The notes below the pieces were generated by a model that searched no databases, was not told the DNA's origin, and worked only from the letters and a program-made list of their open reading frames with translations. From NCBI RefSeq assembly GCF_001642025.1, contig NZ_LWHO01000013.1, positions 1 to 64,000 of the forward strand: a DNA stretch of 64,000 nucleotides. Direction: 5' to 3'. Positions 53,288 through 60,873 of this stretch are shown one piece after another; positions within the stretch are counted from its first letter, which is position 1; each line of letters opens with the position of its first letter. The position numbers and the translations under genes were made by a program. This stretch comes from Cutibacterium namnetense (GTDB taxonomy: Bacteria; Actinomycetota; Actinomycetes; Propionibacteriales; Propionibacteriaceae).

Positions 53288-54109
53288 TCACCTCAGTTTT
53301 TTAGCTGCTGCCTTCACGCCAGGCGACGTGCAGACGTTCGCAGGTTTGTTACCAGTCCTGGAGCAAATTTCGGCAGTGAAGAGATTCGCCCCTCCTACGA
53401 TCGCCTGCGCTTCTTTTGAATTTGGATTAGAAAGAGCTTTTACCACGTTTTTCGGATCTTCCCTCGCCATCCAAGGCATGTAGCTGGGACCCGATGTGGT
53501 GATGTCGCCCCAGTAGGAGAAAGGGATGCCTCGTTCTGGGTTGTACTTGCTAAATATATCTTGCTTAGATTCCGGCAAGTTTGCTATTTGTCGACCTTCC
53601 CTATCGGCTAACTCATAGGCGTCCAAGTCAACATACTTGCTGCTGTACTTGTAGTTCCTAAAAGTAATCGTAGGAATGTTGGAAAGTTCCTTTTCTGCCG
53701 GGCTTGACAGGATGTCTTTTAGCCCGCTGAAAGTTCCGAATCGAGACAAAGCTGCCGCGAGAGGAAGCCGTTCCATCGCGCAAAAGGGGCAGAACTCAGA
53801 CCCCACATAAAAGAGCTTTACCTTGCCGTCCCTGTCAGGTTTATTCCCAATGTTGGTGACCTGGAGCTCCGAAGAACCGGGGCCAACCTTATCATAAACG
53901 CCTTTAGGAATGGAGACAATCGCCTTAGAGATCGTATCCTGGGAAGTCTCTACAGCAGGACCCTGGCGGGACTTATTAATAGCAAGTACCGTACCAACGA
54001 TGATAAGAGAGAGGGCCAGTACACCCACGGCAAGATAGGTGACCTTACGGCGCTTCATCTTAAATGATTCGCGCTCTCGTTCCCTGCGGAGAATTTCTCG
54101 TTTGCTCAT
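53288..54109 (-). CDS. DUF929 membrane-anchored thioredoxin-like protein
   Basis: The 273-residue protein has a basic cytosolic start, one membrane helix (VTYLAVGVLALSLIIVG), and an extracytoplasmic thioredoxin-like domain of the DUF929 family. The redox motif is CPFC within FYVGSEFCPFCAMERLPL, followed by RFGTFSGLKDILSS. A second Cys pair lies at EICSRTGNKPANVC near the end. A disulphide-forming or reducing role in exported protein folding is likely. Codon usage is markedly AT-rich compared with neighbours, suggesting acquisition from another source. Confidence 0.82.
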   Translation of the reverse strand: MSKREILRRERERESFKMKRRKVTYLAVGVLALSLIIVGTVLAINKSRQGPAVETSQDTISKAIVSIPKGVYDKVGPGSSELQVTNIGNKPDRDGKVKLFYVGSEFCPFCAMERLPLAAALSRFGTFSGLKDILSSPAEKELSNIPTITFRNYKYSSKYVDLDAYELADREGRQIANLPESKQDIFSKYNPERGIPFSYWGDITTSGPSYMPWMAREDPKNVVKALSNPNSKEAQAIVGGANLFTAEICSRTGNKPANVCTSPGVKAAAKKLR

Positions 54110-54666
54110 ATAATTTATCAGTAGAGAGAAATTGAGCTAATGTTCAACGGAGGATTAATAAACGCGCAGACGAATGAAATGAGATTCATTGTTTTTCTTT
54201 CTGTCGATTTAATCGAAAGGCAGTAAGATATTACCACATGAAGGGGCAACGGGTCGCCGGCTCAGGGTGCTATGTCCAGAAATCGTGTCGCAACTGTGCC
54301 CGGTAAGCCCGGTTCTGGTCGATAAGTCGGGCACGTCCGAGGTCGGACTTGGCGAGTTTTCCCTCTGCGGTCTGAGCACGAGCCAGTGCGCATCTCGATA
54401 CTTTCGCACCTCGGCCAGCAGGCCTCACATCTGGTCTGCCGTTTTCGAGCACCTGGCCCACGTCAGCCTCGACGGAAACCACGGCCCCACAACGACTCCA
54501 CGCGCCCCTGGCTCTTGGACCTCAGCTGGCTTTGAGGGTCTGGGTGACCTCACGGGTGACGCTTGACAAGTCCACGCAGACACGGTCATGCCCTGCCGGG
54601 ACACATCCCGTTCGATCAGCCTCCACACGCTGGCACTCACTCGGATCGTGCAAGGTTCCAGGGGCT
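54110..54666. other. AT-rich then GC-rich non-coding island segment
   Basis: The first 130 bases are AT-rich and should carry the DUF929 promoter. The remainder has no gene I can support; a 70-codon minus-strand frame (54270-54482) with a helical, Arg/Ala-rich end (ALARAQTAEGKLAKSDLGRA) may be a decayed coding fragment. Confidence 0.35.
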
Positions 54667-54897
54667 ATGTACAGCCGTTCAGACCTGAAGTGGTTCTCCT
54701 CGGATGATGAGGCGGATGCGGTTGCCGCCGGGGACCTCATGAAAGCTGTCGAGAAATTGATGTTCGCCGTCTATGTTGGGTGGTCTTATCATCCACAGCC
54801 CGTTGTGTCGTCTGCCGAGGCAGCCGCCATCGACATGACGGATCAGGCTCTGCGCTACATCAACGCCTATCTGGAGGCTACAGATGAGCGCCCATGA
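54667..54897 (+). CDS. Small plasmid-type hypothetical protein
   Basis: The 76-residue acidic helical protein has SRSDLKWFSSDDEADAVAAG, then LMKAVEKLMFAVYVGWSYHP and a terminal AYLEATDERP. No family is recognised. It overlaps the next gene by 14 bases, a sign of a real coding pair. The start is the first ATG with a purine-rich upstream stretch (CAGGGGCT). Confidence 0.5.
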   Translation: MYSRSDLKWFSSDDEADAVAAGDLMKAVEKLMFAVYVGWSYHPQPVVSSAEAAAIDMTDQALRYINAYLEATDERP

Positions 54898-55153
54898 AAT
54901 CTCTCCTGGCGCGCATGACAGTGCCGCCGAGACAGCTGGCCTGTCACGTTCGGAGTGGATCAGGCGATGCTGCGCCGAAGCCACCACCGCCCTCATCGAC
55001 GCCGCCGGCCATGATCTGGACGACGCCCGGCACCAGTGGTCTGCGGTCAACCAGCCCGGCCAGCGTCGTAGCCCTGAAGCCTCCTGCTGGGTGTCTCGAT
55101 ACACCACTCATAGATACATTGAATCGGTGACATTACTAATAATGGTGTCTTGA
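54884..55153 (+). CDS. Putative ribbon-helix-helix-like small protein
   Basis: The 89-residue frame includes ETAGLSRSEWIRRCCAEATT, which resembles the helix-turn-helix half of CopG/ribbon-helix-helix proteins, then a helix ending HQWSAVNQPGQR. The last 20 or so codons run through the bipartite repeat at 55097-55119 (RYTTHRYIESV), so the C-terminus may be an artefact of truncation. Function unknown; a role as a DNA-binding accessory of the island is possible. Confidence 0.45.
   Translation: MSAHEISPGAHDSAAETAGLSRSEWIRRCCAEATTALIDAAGHDLDDARHQWSAVNQPGQRRSPEASCWVSRYTTHRYIESVTLLIMVS
55097..55119 (+). repeat. Bipartite GATACA repeat C
   Basis: CGATACAC, seven bases (CACTCAT), then AGATACAT, the same pattern as repeats A and B. 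A half copy CGATACAT follows at 55189-55196. Confidence 0.6.
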
Positions 55154-55340
55154 TTTTCCTGTACCCGACTTGGAGGGGATGTACGGGGCGATACATCGTT
55201 GTGAGTCGTGTGGGAGTGCCGGGGTTACGCCCATGGTGACCACGAGTCTCGAGGGCAAGCGGCCCGTCAGGGTCGCGCGGCAGTTTTGACGCCACACCGG
55301 GGCCGCTGATGGCGTCGTGGTAAGCCTTCTGCGGGCTCGA

Positions 55341-55849
55341 CTATCGACCGTGACCGGCTTCGCTGACGAGGGTATGGGTGGGTGCAGGTAGTCCGATGAT
55401 TTCTTTGCGCAGGATTCGGCCGATAGTGGTGCGGGGAATACGCAAGGCGTCACCGATTTGGGCTTGAGTCATGCCCTGAGTCCGGTAGTGGGTGATCATT
55501 TCGACCTGGTGGGCGGTGATCGTGCAGGGTCGCCCGAGTCGGGCTCCGTGAGTCCGTGCGGCGGCAAGTCCGGCCGCGGTGCGTTCACGGATAAGATCAC
55601 GTTCAAATTGGGCCATCGCCGCCATGACCGATGTGAGTAACCGACCTTGGGCGGTGGTGGTGTCGATGGCCGGTTCGGTTAGTGACCGGAATTGCACGCC
55701 GCGCTGGCCCAGCTCGTCGAGGAGTCGGACGAGGTGGGCGGTGGAGCGGCCGAGTCGGTCTAGTTTCCATACGACAAGTTCGTCACCGTGGTCGAGCTGA
55801 GACCACAGACGGTGGTTTTCGAGCAGCTGGTAAGTATTCAGAGGGGTAT
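55341..55849 (-). pseudogene. Truncated serine recombinase (resolvase/invertase)
   Basis: The frame encodes the later part of a Hin/Tn3-type resolvase: ELVVWKLDRLGRSTAHLVRL, FRSLTEPAIDTTTAQGRLL, AMAQFERDLIRERTAAGLAA, then a C-terminal HTH (MTQAQIGDALRIPRTTIGRI). It is open upstream only into the end of hicB, and the N-terminal strand with the catalytic serine (YxRVS) is missing. The HTH is intact, so it could still bind a res-like site, but strand cleavage should be impossible. Confidence 0.82.
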
Positions 55850-56262
55850 CAGCGGGTGAGTTGGTAAACCCTTTGGCGGGTCACCCCAAGCACGCGGGCG
55901 GTGTCGCTGGCGCTGTATTTCTTCTCGACCCTCAGCAGAGTAACGGCCTCACGCTTGCGTGCGGCCGCGTGATCAAGCACCTTCCGGGCTTGGCGCTCTT
56001 CCTCCTCACCTTCTTCCCACATGCGGCGGGCGTCGGCCTCACCATCCAAGCGAACGTGAACCTTAAACGCTTTCTCATTGGGTCCATCCTCATCCCAGGC
56101 GGTAATGATTCCGCGGGCCTCGTCTGCGACCTGACCCAACTTCACTGCTTGCCCAACCGCCCCGAGGACCGGAATCTCGAATACCCAGAAATTCGCCTCA
56201 GGTGAGACCTCACGATGGGCGATCACGTCATAGACCGTCTCAGCTTCTGCTGTCATGCTCAT
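55849..56262 (-). CDS. hicB: HicB-family antitoxin
   Basis: The 137-residue protein has an N-terminal HicB-like partial RNase-H fold (YDVIAHREVSPEANFWVFEI and TAWDEDG) and a C-terminal DNA-binding HTH (YSASDTARVLGVTRQRVYQL). It should block HicA and repress the promoter at 56479-56507. The start ATG shares one base with the hicA stop (TAATG). The gene end abuts the truncated recombinase. Confidence 0.85.
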   Translation of the reverse strand: MSMTAEAETVYDVIAHREVSPEANFWVFEIPVLGAVGQAVKLGQVADEARGIITAWDEDGPNEKAFKVHVRLDGEADARRMWEEGEEEERQARKVLDHAAARKREAVTLLRVEKKYSASDTARVLGVTRQRVYQLTR

Positions 56263-56471
56263 TACTTCCACTCCTTCGGAATCGTCACGCCTGCTCGCTC
56301 CAGCTGCGCCAGGACACCAGCGGACATGAGCCGGTGACCTGTTGGTATCGATACGCGCCCGGCCCCGTTAGACCTCCCCCAGATTTCATGACTTCCTTTC
56401 GCGTCACGCAGATAGCCCCATCCCTGGGAACGCAGCAGCTTGAGGACGTCCTTGGTTTTCTGCGGCTTCAT
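56262..56471 (-). CDS. hicA: HicA-family mRNA interferase toxin
   Basis: The 69-residue dsRNA-binding-fold toxin has the catalytic segment AKGSHEIWGR with the active His, and RVSIPTGHRLMSAGVLAQLE. It cleaves mRNA independently of the ribosome in characterised homologues. There is no ribosome binding site before its ATG; the promoter lies close enough that the transcript is probably leaderless. Confidence 0.9.
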   Translation of the reverse strand: MKPQKTKDVLKLLRSQGWGYLRDAKGSHEIWGRSNGAGRVSIPTGHRLMSAGVLAQLERAGVTIPKEWK

Positions 56472-56478
56472 ACATTAT

Positions 56479-56507
56479 AGTATAGCCCCACTTTACATAT
56501 AAGACAA
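56479..56507 (-). promoter_or_regulatory. Promoter of hicAB, likely leaderless
   Basis: On the minus strand, TTGTCT (-35) and TATACT (-10) are separated by 17 bases, and the -10 ends seven bases before the hicA ATG. Transcription should start at or next to the start codon. Confidence 0.65.
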
Positions 56508-56704
56508 CCCCCTATTTACAATTTAGTTGGCTTCTGTGAGCCCTCCACTGATGCCGTGGTGCCTTGCACGAGAGCTAGATGCTTGAGGATGTCGCCCACA
56601 AGGGCACCGACACCCAGCAGGGTAGATAGGTGCACATGATGATAGGTGTATAGCTGTATGTGTATTTATGCACCGGGTTGGTGGTGGTTGGGGGTGGTGT
56701 GGGC

Positions 56705-56971
56705 TTAGCGGTAGATGTCGCGGCGGTGACCGATGGACAGGGCAAGGATGATGAGGCGGTCATCGTTGAGTGTGCATATGAGGCGGTAGTCGCCGATGCG
56801 GTAGCGCCACAGTCCGGAAAGATCACCGGTGAGGGGCTTGCCGTGGCGGCGGGGATCGTCGGTGTTGTCGATGTTTTTCGTGATCCAGCCGTGAATGAGT
56901 TTTTGGGTGTAGCGGTCTAGCTTTTTGAATTCTTTATCGAACCGGCTCGTGGTTTCGATCTGCCAGCTCAT
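56705..56971 (-). CDS. RelE-family toxin, copy 2
   Basis: The 88-residue RelE-fold toxin is a close paralogue of the one at 50211: FDKEFKKLDRYTQKLIHGWI and DLSGLWRYRIGDYRLIC are identical segments. It ends ILALSIGHRRDIYR, keeping the catalytic C-terminal GHR..YR. Codons are G/C-ended, unlike copy 1. It overlaps the antitoxin stop by four bases. Confidence 0.9.
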   Translation of the reverse strand: MSWQIETTSRFDKEFKKLDRYTQKLIHGWITKNIDNTDDPRRHGKPLTGDLSGLWRYRIGDYRLICTLNDDRLIILALSIGHRRDIYR

Positions 56972-57189
56972 AGGTCACACTCGTCCCATAGCTCGCTGAT
57001 GGGGCGAGACTGGTAGTTGTCGCGGGCGTAGTCGGTGAGTGCCTCACGGGCTACTTGCAGATCGAACTCGTCGGCGATGCGGTCGAAGAGGGCTTGCTTG
57101 AAAGCCTCACTCAGGGACTGCGAGTGCAGGCGGGCGTAGGAATCAGCTAAGCGGCGCTCATGGTCGGTTAAACGGATCGAAAAACTCAT
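56968..57189 (-). CDS. RelB-like ribbon-helix-helix antitoxin, copy 2
   Basis: The 73-residue paralogue of the antitoxin at 49993 shares ADSYARLHSQSLSEAF and RPISELWDEC. It should be autorepressed through the palindrome at 57215-57235. Because the toxin-binding tails differ little between copies, cross-neutralisation is possible. Confidence 0.88.
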   Translation of the reverse strand: MSFSIRLTDHERRLADSYARLHSQSLSEAFKQALFDRIADEFDLQVAREALTDYARDNYQSRPISELWDECDL

Positions 57190-57214
57190 GACGTCACCTC
57201 TATCCTCAATGACT

Positions 57215-57235
57215 GTGTAGTACAGTGTACTACAC
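57215..57235. promoter_or_regulatory. Palindromic operator of relBE copy 2
   Basis: GTGTAGTACA-G-TGTACTACAC is a perfect 21-base palindrome 26 bases before the relB start. A degenerate version precedes relBE copy 1. Confidence 0.75.
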
Positions 57236-57345
57236 GAGGGTGGGGGAGTCCACTCCTCGACCCCGCGTAGTACGTATCAGGGGTATGGAGATTCAGGCGG
57301 CGGGAACGGTTCCCCTGTCGGGGTGAGCCGGTCGCCCCGTGGGGC

Positions 57346-57555
57346 TCACTGTGCGGTGAGCTGCAACGCCTCGGCGATCGCGTGGGAGGTCTTCGCGACG
57401 TGCTCGGCGGCAGCTTCAATCGCGGCGCCGTCTGCTTCCTTCGCCCAGCCGGCAACGTACCCGGCTGAAATGGGTGCAGAGTCCAACCCCAGCTCGGCTC
57501 CTCTGACTTCCAGGTACACCCGCTTTATGGCTGTGGCGGTCGGGCTGGCAGCGCG
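57346..57555 (-). pseudogene. ArdC-like antirestriction protein remnant, copy 2
   Basis: The minus-strand frame, bounded by an in-frame TGA, encodes VYLEVRGAELGLDSAPIS, AGYVAGWAKEADGAAIEAAA and EHVAKTSHAIAEALQLTAQ. This matches the C-terminal region of plasmid ArdC-type proteins. The zincin core is missing. As in copy 1, relBE lies directly downstream on the same strand. Confidence 0.65.
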
Positions 57556-57732
57556 TCACGCGCCTGGCCCTAGGTGCCGTGGGTGACGAAGCTGGCTTCG
57601 CCTTGGCCGGCACGGGCGCGATTCGTGAGCATGGGTTGATCGACCGGCCTACAGAAGACGTAGCCCGTTCACTGTCCAACAGGCCCAGGCCCGCCGCCCA
57701 GCAACCTTCAGCGGACTCCGCAAAGCCGCCAG
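57556..57732. other. Right margin of the island
   Basis: No supported gene between the ArdC remnant and the sirtuin. The transition to normal core genes occurs here; no clear attachment repeat or tRNA was found. Confidence 0.4.
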
Positions 57733-58464
57733 TCAGAACACAACGGCACGCTGAACCGCTGACAACGTCTTGCCCAAACCATCATGGATGACAAGATCCG
57801 CGGCCCGGTCGTAGCCGGTCGCCTCACGGTTAATAAGAACCAGGTGACGACCGCGAAAGAACCTCAACAAGGCTGCGGCCGGGTAAACGTTGAGCGAAGT
57901 GCCTCCAACGATGAGCAGGTCGGCGGTCGTGATCGCGGTAATAGCGTCGTCGAGGTCCTGACGCCGCAAGGATTCCTCGTATAGAACAACCTCGGGACGC
58001 ACCGTCCCCCCACAAGAGCACCGCGGGATGCCAGGGGCGTCCATGATCACCGACAGTGGATGGGCGCGCTCACAGTCCAGGCAGTGGTTGCGGTGCACCG
58101 AACCGTGCAACTCAATCACCTGACGAGAACCCGCTTCTTGGTGCAGGCCGTCAATATTCTGGGTGATGATCGTTGAGACGTGCCCGGCCCGTTCCAATGC
58201 AGCCAGGGCACGGTGACCGGCGTTGGGCCTGGCCTCGGGATAGACGAGGTAGGTGCGGTAAAAGTTGAAGAACTCCGCCGGATGCTCAACCAAGCAGTCG
58301 TGGCTGAGCATGTACTCCGCAGTGAAGGGCAGGTCATGCTGAGTGGTGTAAAGCCCGCCAGCCGAGCGAAAGTCCGGAATGCCCGACTCGGTGGACATTC
58401 CGGCGCCACCGAAAAACACCGTCGACGTCGACTCCTCGATCCAGTGCGCGAGCTGTTCGATCAC
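57733..58464 (-). CDS. NAD-dependent protein deacylase (sirtuin)
   Basis: The 243-residue Sir2 protein has GGAGMSTESGIPDFRS (NAD pocket), TQNIDGLH, the catalytic His in ELHGSVH, and four zinc-binding Cys (HCLDCER; PRCSCGG). It also has GGTSLNVYPAA. It removes acyl groups from lysines using NAD. Tyr and Arg that mark desuccinylases (SIRT5-like AxxYRxxR) are not obvious, but FNFYRTYLVYPEA contains Y-R and deserves checking. The GTG start overlaps the stop of the upstream gene, forming a two-gene operon. Confidence 0.93.
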   Translation of the reverse strand: MIEQLAHWIEESTSTVFFGGAGMSTESGIPDFRSAGGLYTTQHDLPFTAEYMLSHDCLVEHPAEFFNFYRTYLVYPEARPNAGHRALAALERAGHVSTIITQNIDGLHQEAGSRQVIELHGSVHRNHCLDCERAHPLSVIMDAPGIPRCSCGGTVRPEVVLYEESLRRQDLDDAITAITTADLLIVGGTSLNVYPAAALLRFFRGRHLVLINREATGYDRAADLVIHDGLGKTLSAVQRAVVF

Positions 58465-59180
58465 TGTTGGGCTTGCCTTAGTAAGGTGCGGACGAGGTCG
58501 GGCTCGCTCGCCATGTCGAGGCTGGCAAAGACGTTGGAGACATCAACTTCAGGGCGCTGCCAGCCGATGGTTGCGGCATGGGCAGCCAGAGCGACGCAAA
58601 TCTCCTGGCAGCCGTCAATGAGCCACTCGGGGTCGACGTCAGGGTTGACATAGTGGGCGAACTCGGCGGCGTCATGGCGCTGTGCTGCAAGAATCGCCGA
58701 CAGGCCGCTGCGCAGCTGTTCGACCGCCTCCTCCCCCATGGTGGAGACGACGACCGGGTCAGCCAGGTCACGATGTACCCGCTCGACGAGCAGCCCAGGG
58801 ACATCGGCGGCAGTGAGGTTGTCATGGTCGAATAGCCAATCTGGTAAATAAGCCTCAACCGCGTCCTCATCGACGTGCTCGACCCGCTTGACGGCGGCTT
58901 CCAGCAAGCTGACGCCGAGCATGACGGCGCCCTCAAGCTGGCATAGCGGGGTCAGGGCAATGGTGATCGCGGCCCGTCCCGACTCCAACGGGTCGAGTTG
59001 CTCCCCTCGCTCTTGGGCTCGCAACTCTTCCTCGCTGACGCGACGCAACACCTCGAAGGACTCTGCGGGCGGTATCTGCACGGTCTGTGGATCGGCCTCC
59101 ACCTCGTCAGTCTCGGGGAGCGGGGCACCGATCTCGTCAGGGTCGCACCACGTGGTGTGAGCTTCTGGGATGTCGTTCAT
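58461..59180 (-). CDS. Conserved hypothetical protein coupled to sirtuin
   Basis: The 239-residue acidic, helical protein has no signal or membrane segment. Segments include VSEEELRAQERGEQLDPLES, ALTPLCQLEGAVMLGVSLLE and DNLTAADVPGLLVERVHRDL. I recognise no family. The ATG at 59180 has GGAAAGG nine bases upstream; an ATG two codons earlier is too close. Its stop overlaps the sirtuin start, so it may be a substrate or partner of the deacylase. Confidence 0.7.
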   Translation of the reverse strand: MNDIPEAHTTWCDPDEIGAPLPETDEVEADPQTVQIPPAESFEVLRRVSEEELRAQERGEQLDPLESGRAAITIALTPLCQLEGAVMLGVSLLEAAVKRVEHVDEDAVEAYLPDWLFDHDNLTAADVPGLLVERVHRDLADPVVVSTMGEEAVEQLRSGLSAILAAQRHDAAEFAHYVNPDVDPEWLIDGCQEICVALAAHAATIGWQRPEVDVSNVFASLDMASEPDLVRTLLRQAQQ

Positions 59181-59314
59181 GGTCATTTACCTTTCCTGTC
59201 GGAGGCCGAGGTCAATGCGGCCGTTCTCCGGATTGTCGGCGATATACGCGGGGAGTATCCGCTCCCAGCTCGTGCTTATGTCCGGATCACCGCCAGCCTC
59301 CAGCCAGCCCAGTC

Positions 59315-60562
59315 TCACCTGACGATCTCGCCCTTTGCGAGCTTGATGAGGCGGTCGAGCACCGCCCCACCCGAAGCGTTCGACCCGTTGTGCTCGTATT
59401 CGGTTGTCACCCAGGCGTGCATCTGTGGCAGCAGGGCCGCCGTCTCGACAGAGAACTCGCGCGGCACATATGCATCGTCGTGGTACACCGCCGCAGCACA
59501 AGGCACCTCAGCAGTCCTGAGCACGTCAGGGTCGTACAGCTTCGGCCACGGATGATTCGCAATGAGGTTGGCAACCTCCTTCCAGGGCCGCAACTCTTGG
59601 TCGGTGTCAAACCACTCCGGCATCACGTGTTCACCCGTCAGCAAGGTGGGGTCCTCCCGGAAGTCATTAGGCAGCATCCGGGCAGCCGACCAGTTGGTGA
59701 CCACACCGTCGGCATAGGACGACTCATGGATGACGGCATACAACGGGTTCCGTCCGCCATAGGGCAGCAGCTCGGCCAGATCATGACGGAACGCCCGCGA
59801 AGTGTGCGGGTACTCCAGCAGGTAATGCAGCTTTTCTGCCCCACCCGAGGCTCCCAACAGATGCCCTAGCGACCGCAGCCGCGATGGGCACACGACGTCA
59901 CCACTCGGGGTGGTGATCTCGCCTTTCTCCGCCAATGCCACCAACTCAGCGAACCGCACCCGGTCCCCGGGGAAGCGCTTGTAATACTCCAACGACTTGG
60001 CATGCAGCTGCTCATAGCAAGCCGCGTAGATATCGTCAGCGGATCGCCCCACCGCCGACAGGCCACCAGTAAAGTACCCGGCCGACAGCGACTCCGGGTA
60101 GGTAGACAAGTACCTGAGCAACGTGAATCCGCCGAAGGACTGGCCCAAGGCTGCCCACTTCTGAATACCGAGATGTCGACGAATGTCCTCACAGTCCTCG
60201 ACGATTTCGTCGGCACGAAGATGGGTGAGGTATTCGGCCTGACTGGCAGCATCCCCCACCGGCTCACTCACCGGAGAGGACAACCCCGTACCGCGCTGAT
60301 CTAGCAAGACGAGCTGGTAGTCCTCCAACGCGCGCGACAACCAACCGGGGAACCCTGGGTCATGCAGAGTCGGGCGGGGAGACTCACACCCCGGGCCGCC
60401 TTGCAGGAAGACCAGGTAGGGCTTGTCGGTGCCGTTGGGGGTGGTCACCACACGCGCGTACACCTCGATAGTGCGCAGGTCGTCGGGATTGCTGTGATTC
60501 AGCGGGACCCTCAGACGAATGTCGTCGGTCAGCAGGCCAGGAATGTTGCGGTTCCACGTCAT
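59315..60562 (-). CDS. Proline iminopeptidase-like alpha/beta hydrolase (S33)
   Basis: The 415-residue cytosolic peptidase releases N-terminal proline in its family. It has the oxyanion motif FLQGGPGCESP (HGGPG with Gln in place of His), LLDQRGTGLSSP, the nucleophile elbow GQSFGG and the late acid/His region (PCAAAVYHDDAYVPREFS; HAWVTTEYEHNG). The length and the GGPG variant match the actinobacterial prolyl aminopeptidase group. It probably supplies proline from imported peptides. Confidence 0.9.
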   Translation of the reverse strand: MTWNRNIPGLLTDDIRLRVPLNHSNPDDLRTIEVYARVVTTPNGTDKPYLVFLQGGPGCESPRPTLHDPGFPGWLSRALEDYQLVLLDQRGTGLSSPVSEPVGDAASQAEYLTHLRADEIVEDCEDIRRHLGIQKWAALGQSFGGFTLLRYLSTYPESLSAGYFTGGLSAVGRSADDIYAACYEQLHAKSLEYYKRFPGDRVRFAELVALAEKGEITTPSGDVVCPSRLRSLGHLLGASGGAEKLHYLLEYPHTSRAFRHDLAELLPYGGRNPLYAVIHESSYADGVVTNWSAARMLPNDFREDPTLLTGEHVMPEWFDTDQELRPWKEVANLIANHPWPKLYDPDVLRTAEVPCAAAVYHDDAYVPREFSVETAALLPQMHAWVTTEYEHNGSNASGGAVLDRLIKLAKGEIVR

Positions 60563-60873
60563 GGGATCAGCCTATGAGGTCCCGACGCCCGTAGGTCGGC
60601 CCGGCCTTCATCCTCTTCCCTAAAGTCGCCGTCGTCACGGCCGCGGAACCCAAGAGGCGAGACCAACCCCTCAGTATTTTCTCAGTTTTTCACCCCGCAC
60701 CCAGATCTGTTGATCTATCATTACACCTTGTCAGGGGGATTCTGTGGCGCTACCTTCGGAAGCTGTCACATGACACTCACTCAACTAGACTGAACAGATT
60801 TTGAGAATCTCTCAGGAACACGTACAGTTCAACGAGCCCTCAAACCTGCGGCAACGCTCGGAAGGAACATCAC
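60563..60873. other. Promoter region of RlpA-like gene
   Basis: 311 bases between divergent genes. An AT-rich patch (60671-60726) and GAAGGAACATC before 60874 are seen. I could not settle on a -35/-10 pair. Confidence 0.4.

Noticed and set aside
54270-54482. 70-codon minus-strand frame with an Arg/Ala-rich helical end
   Set aside because: Possibly a decayed gene fragment, but no start signal or family could be supported.
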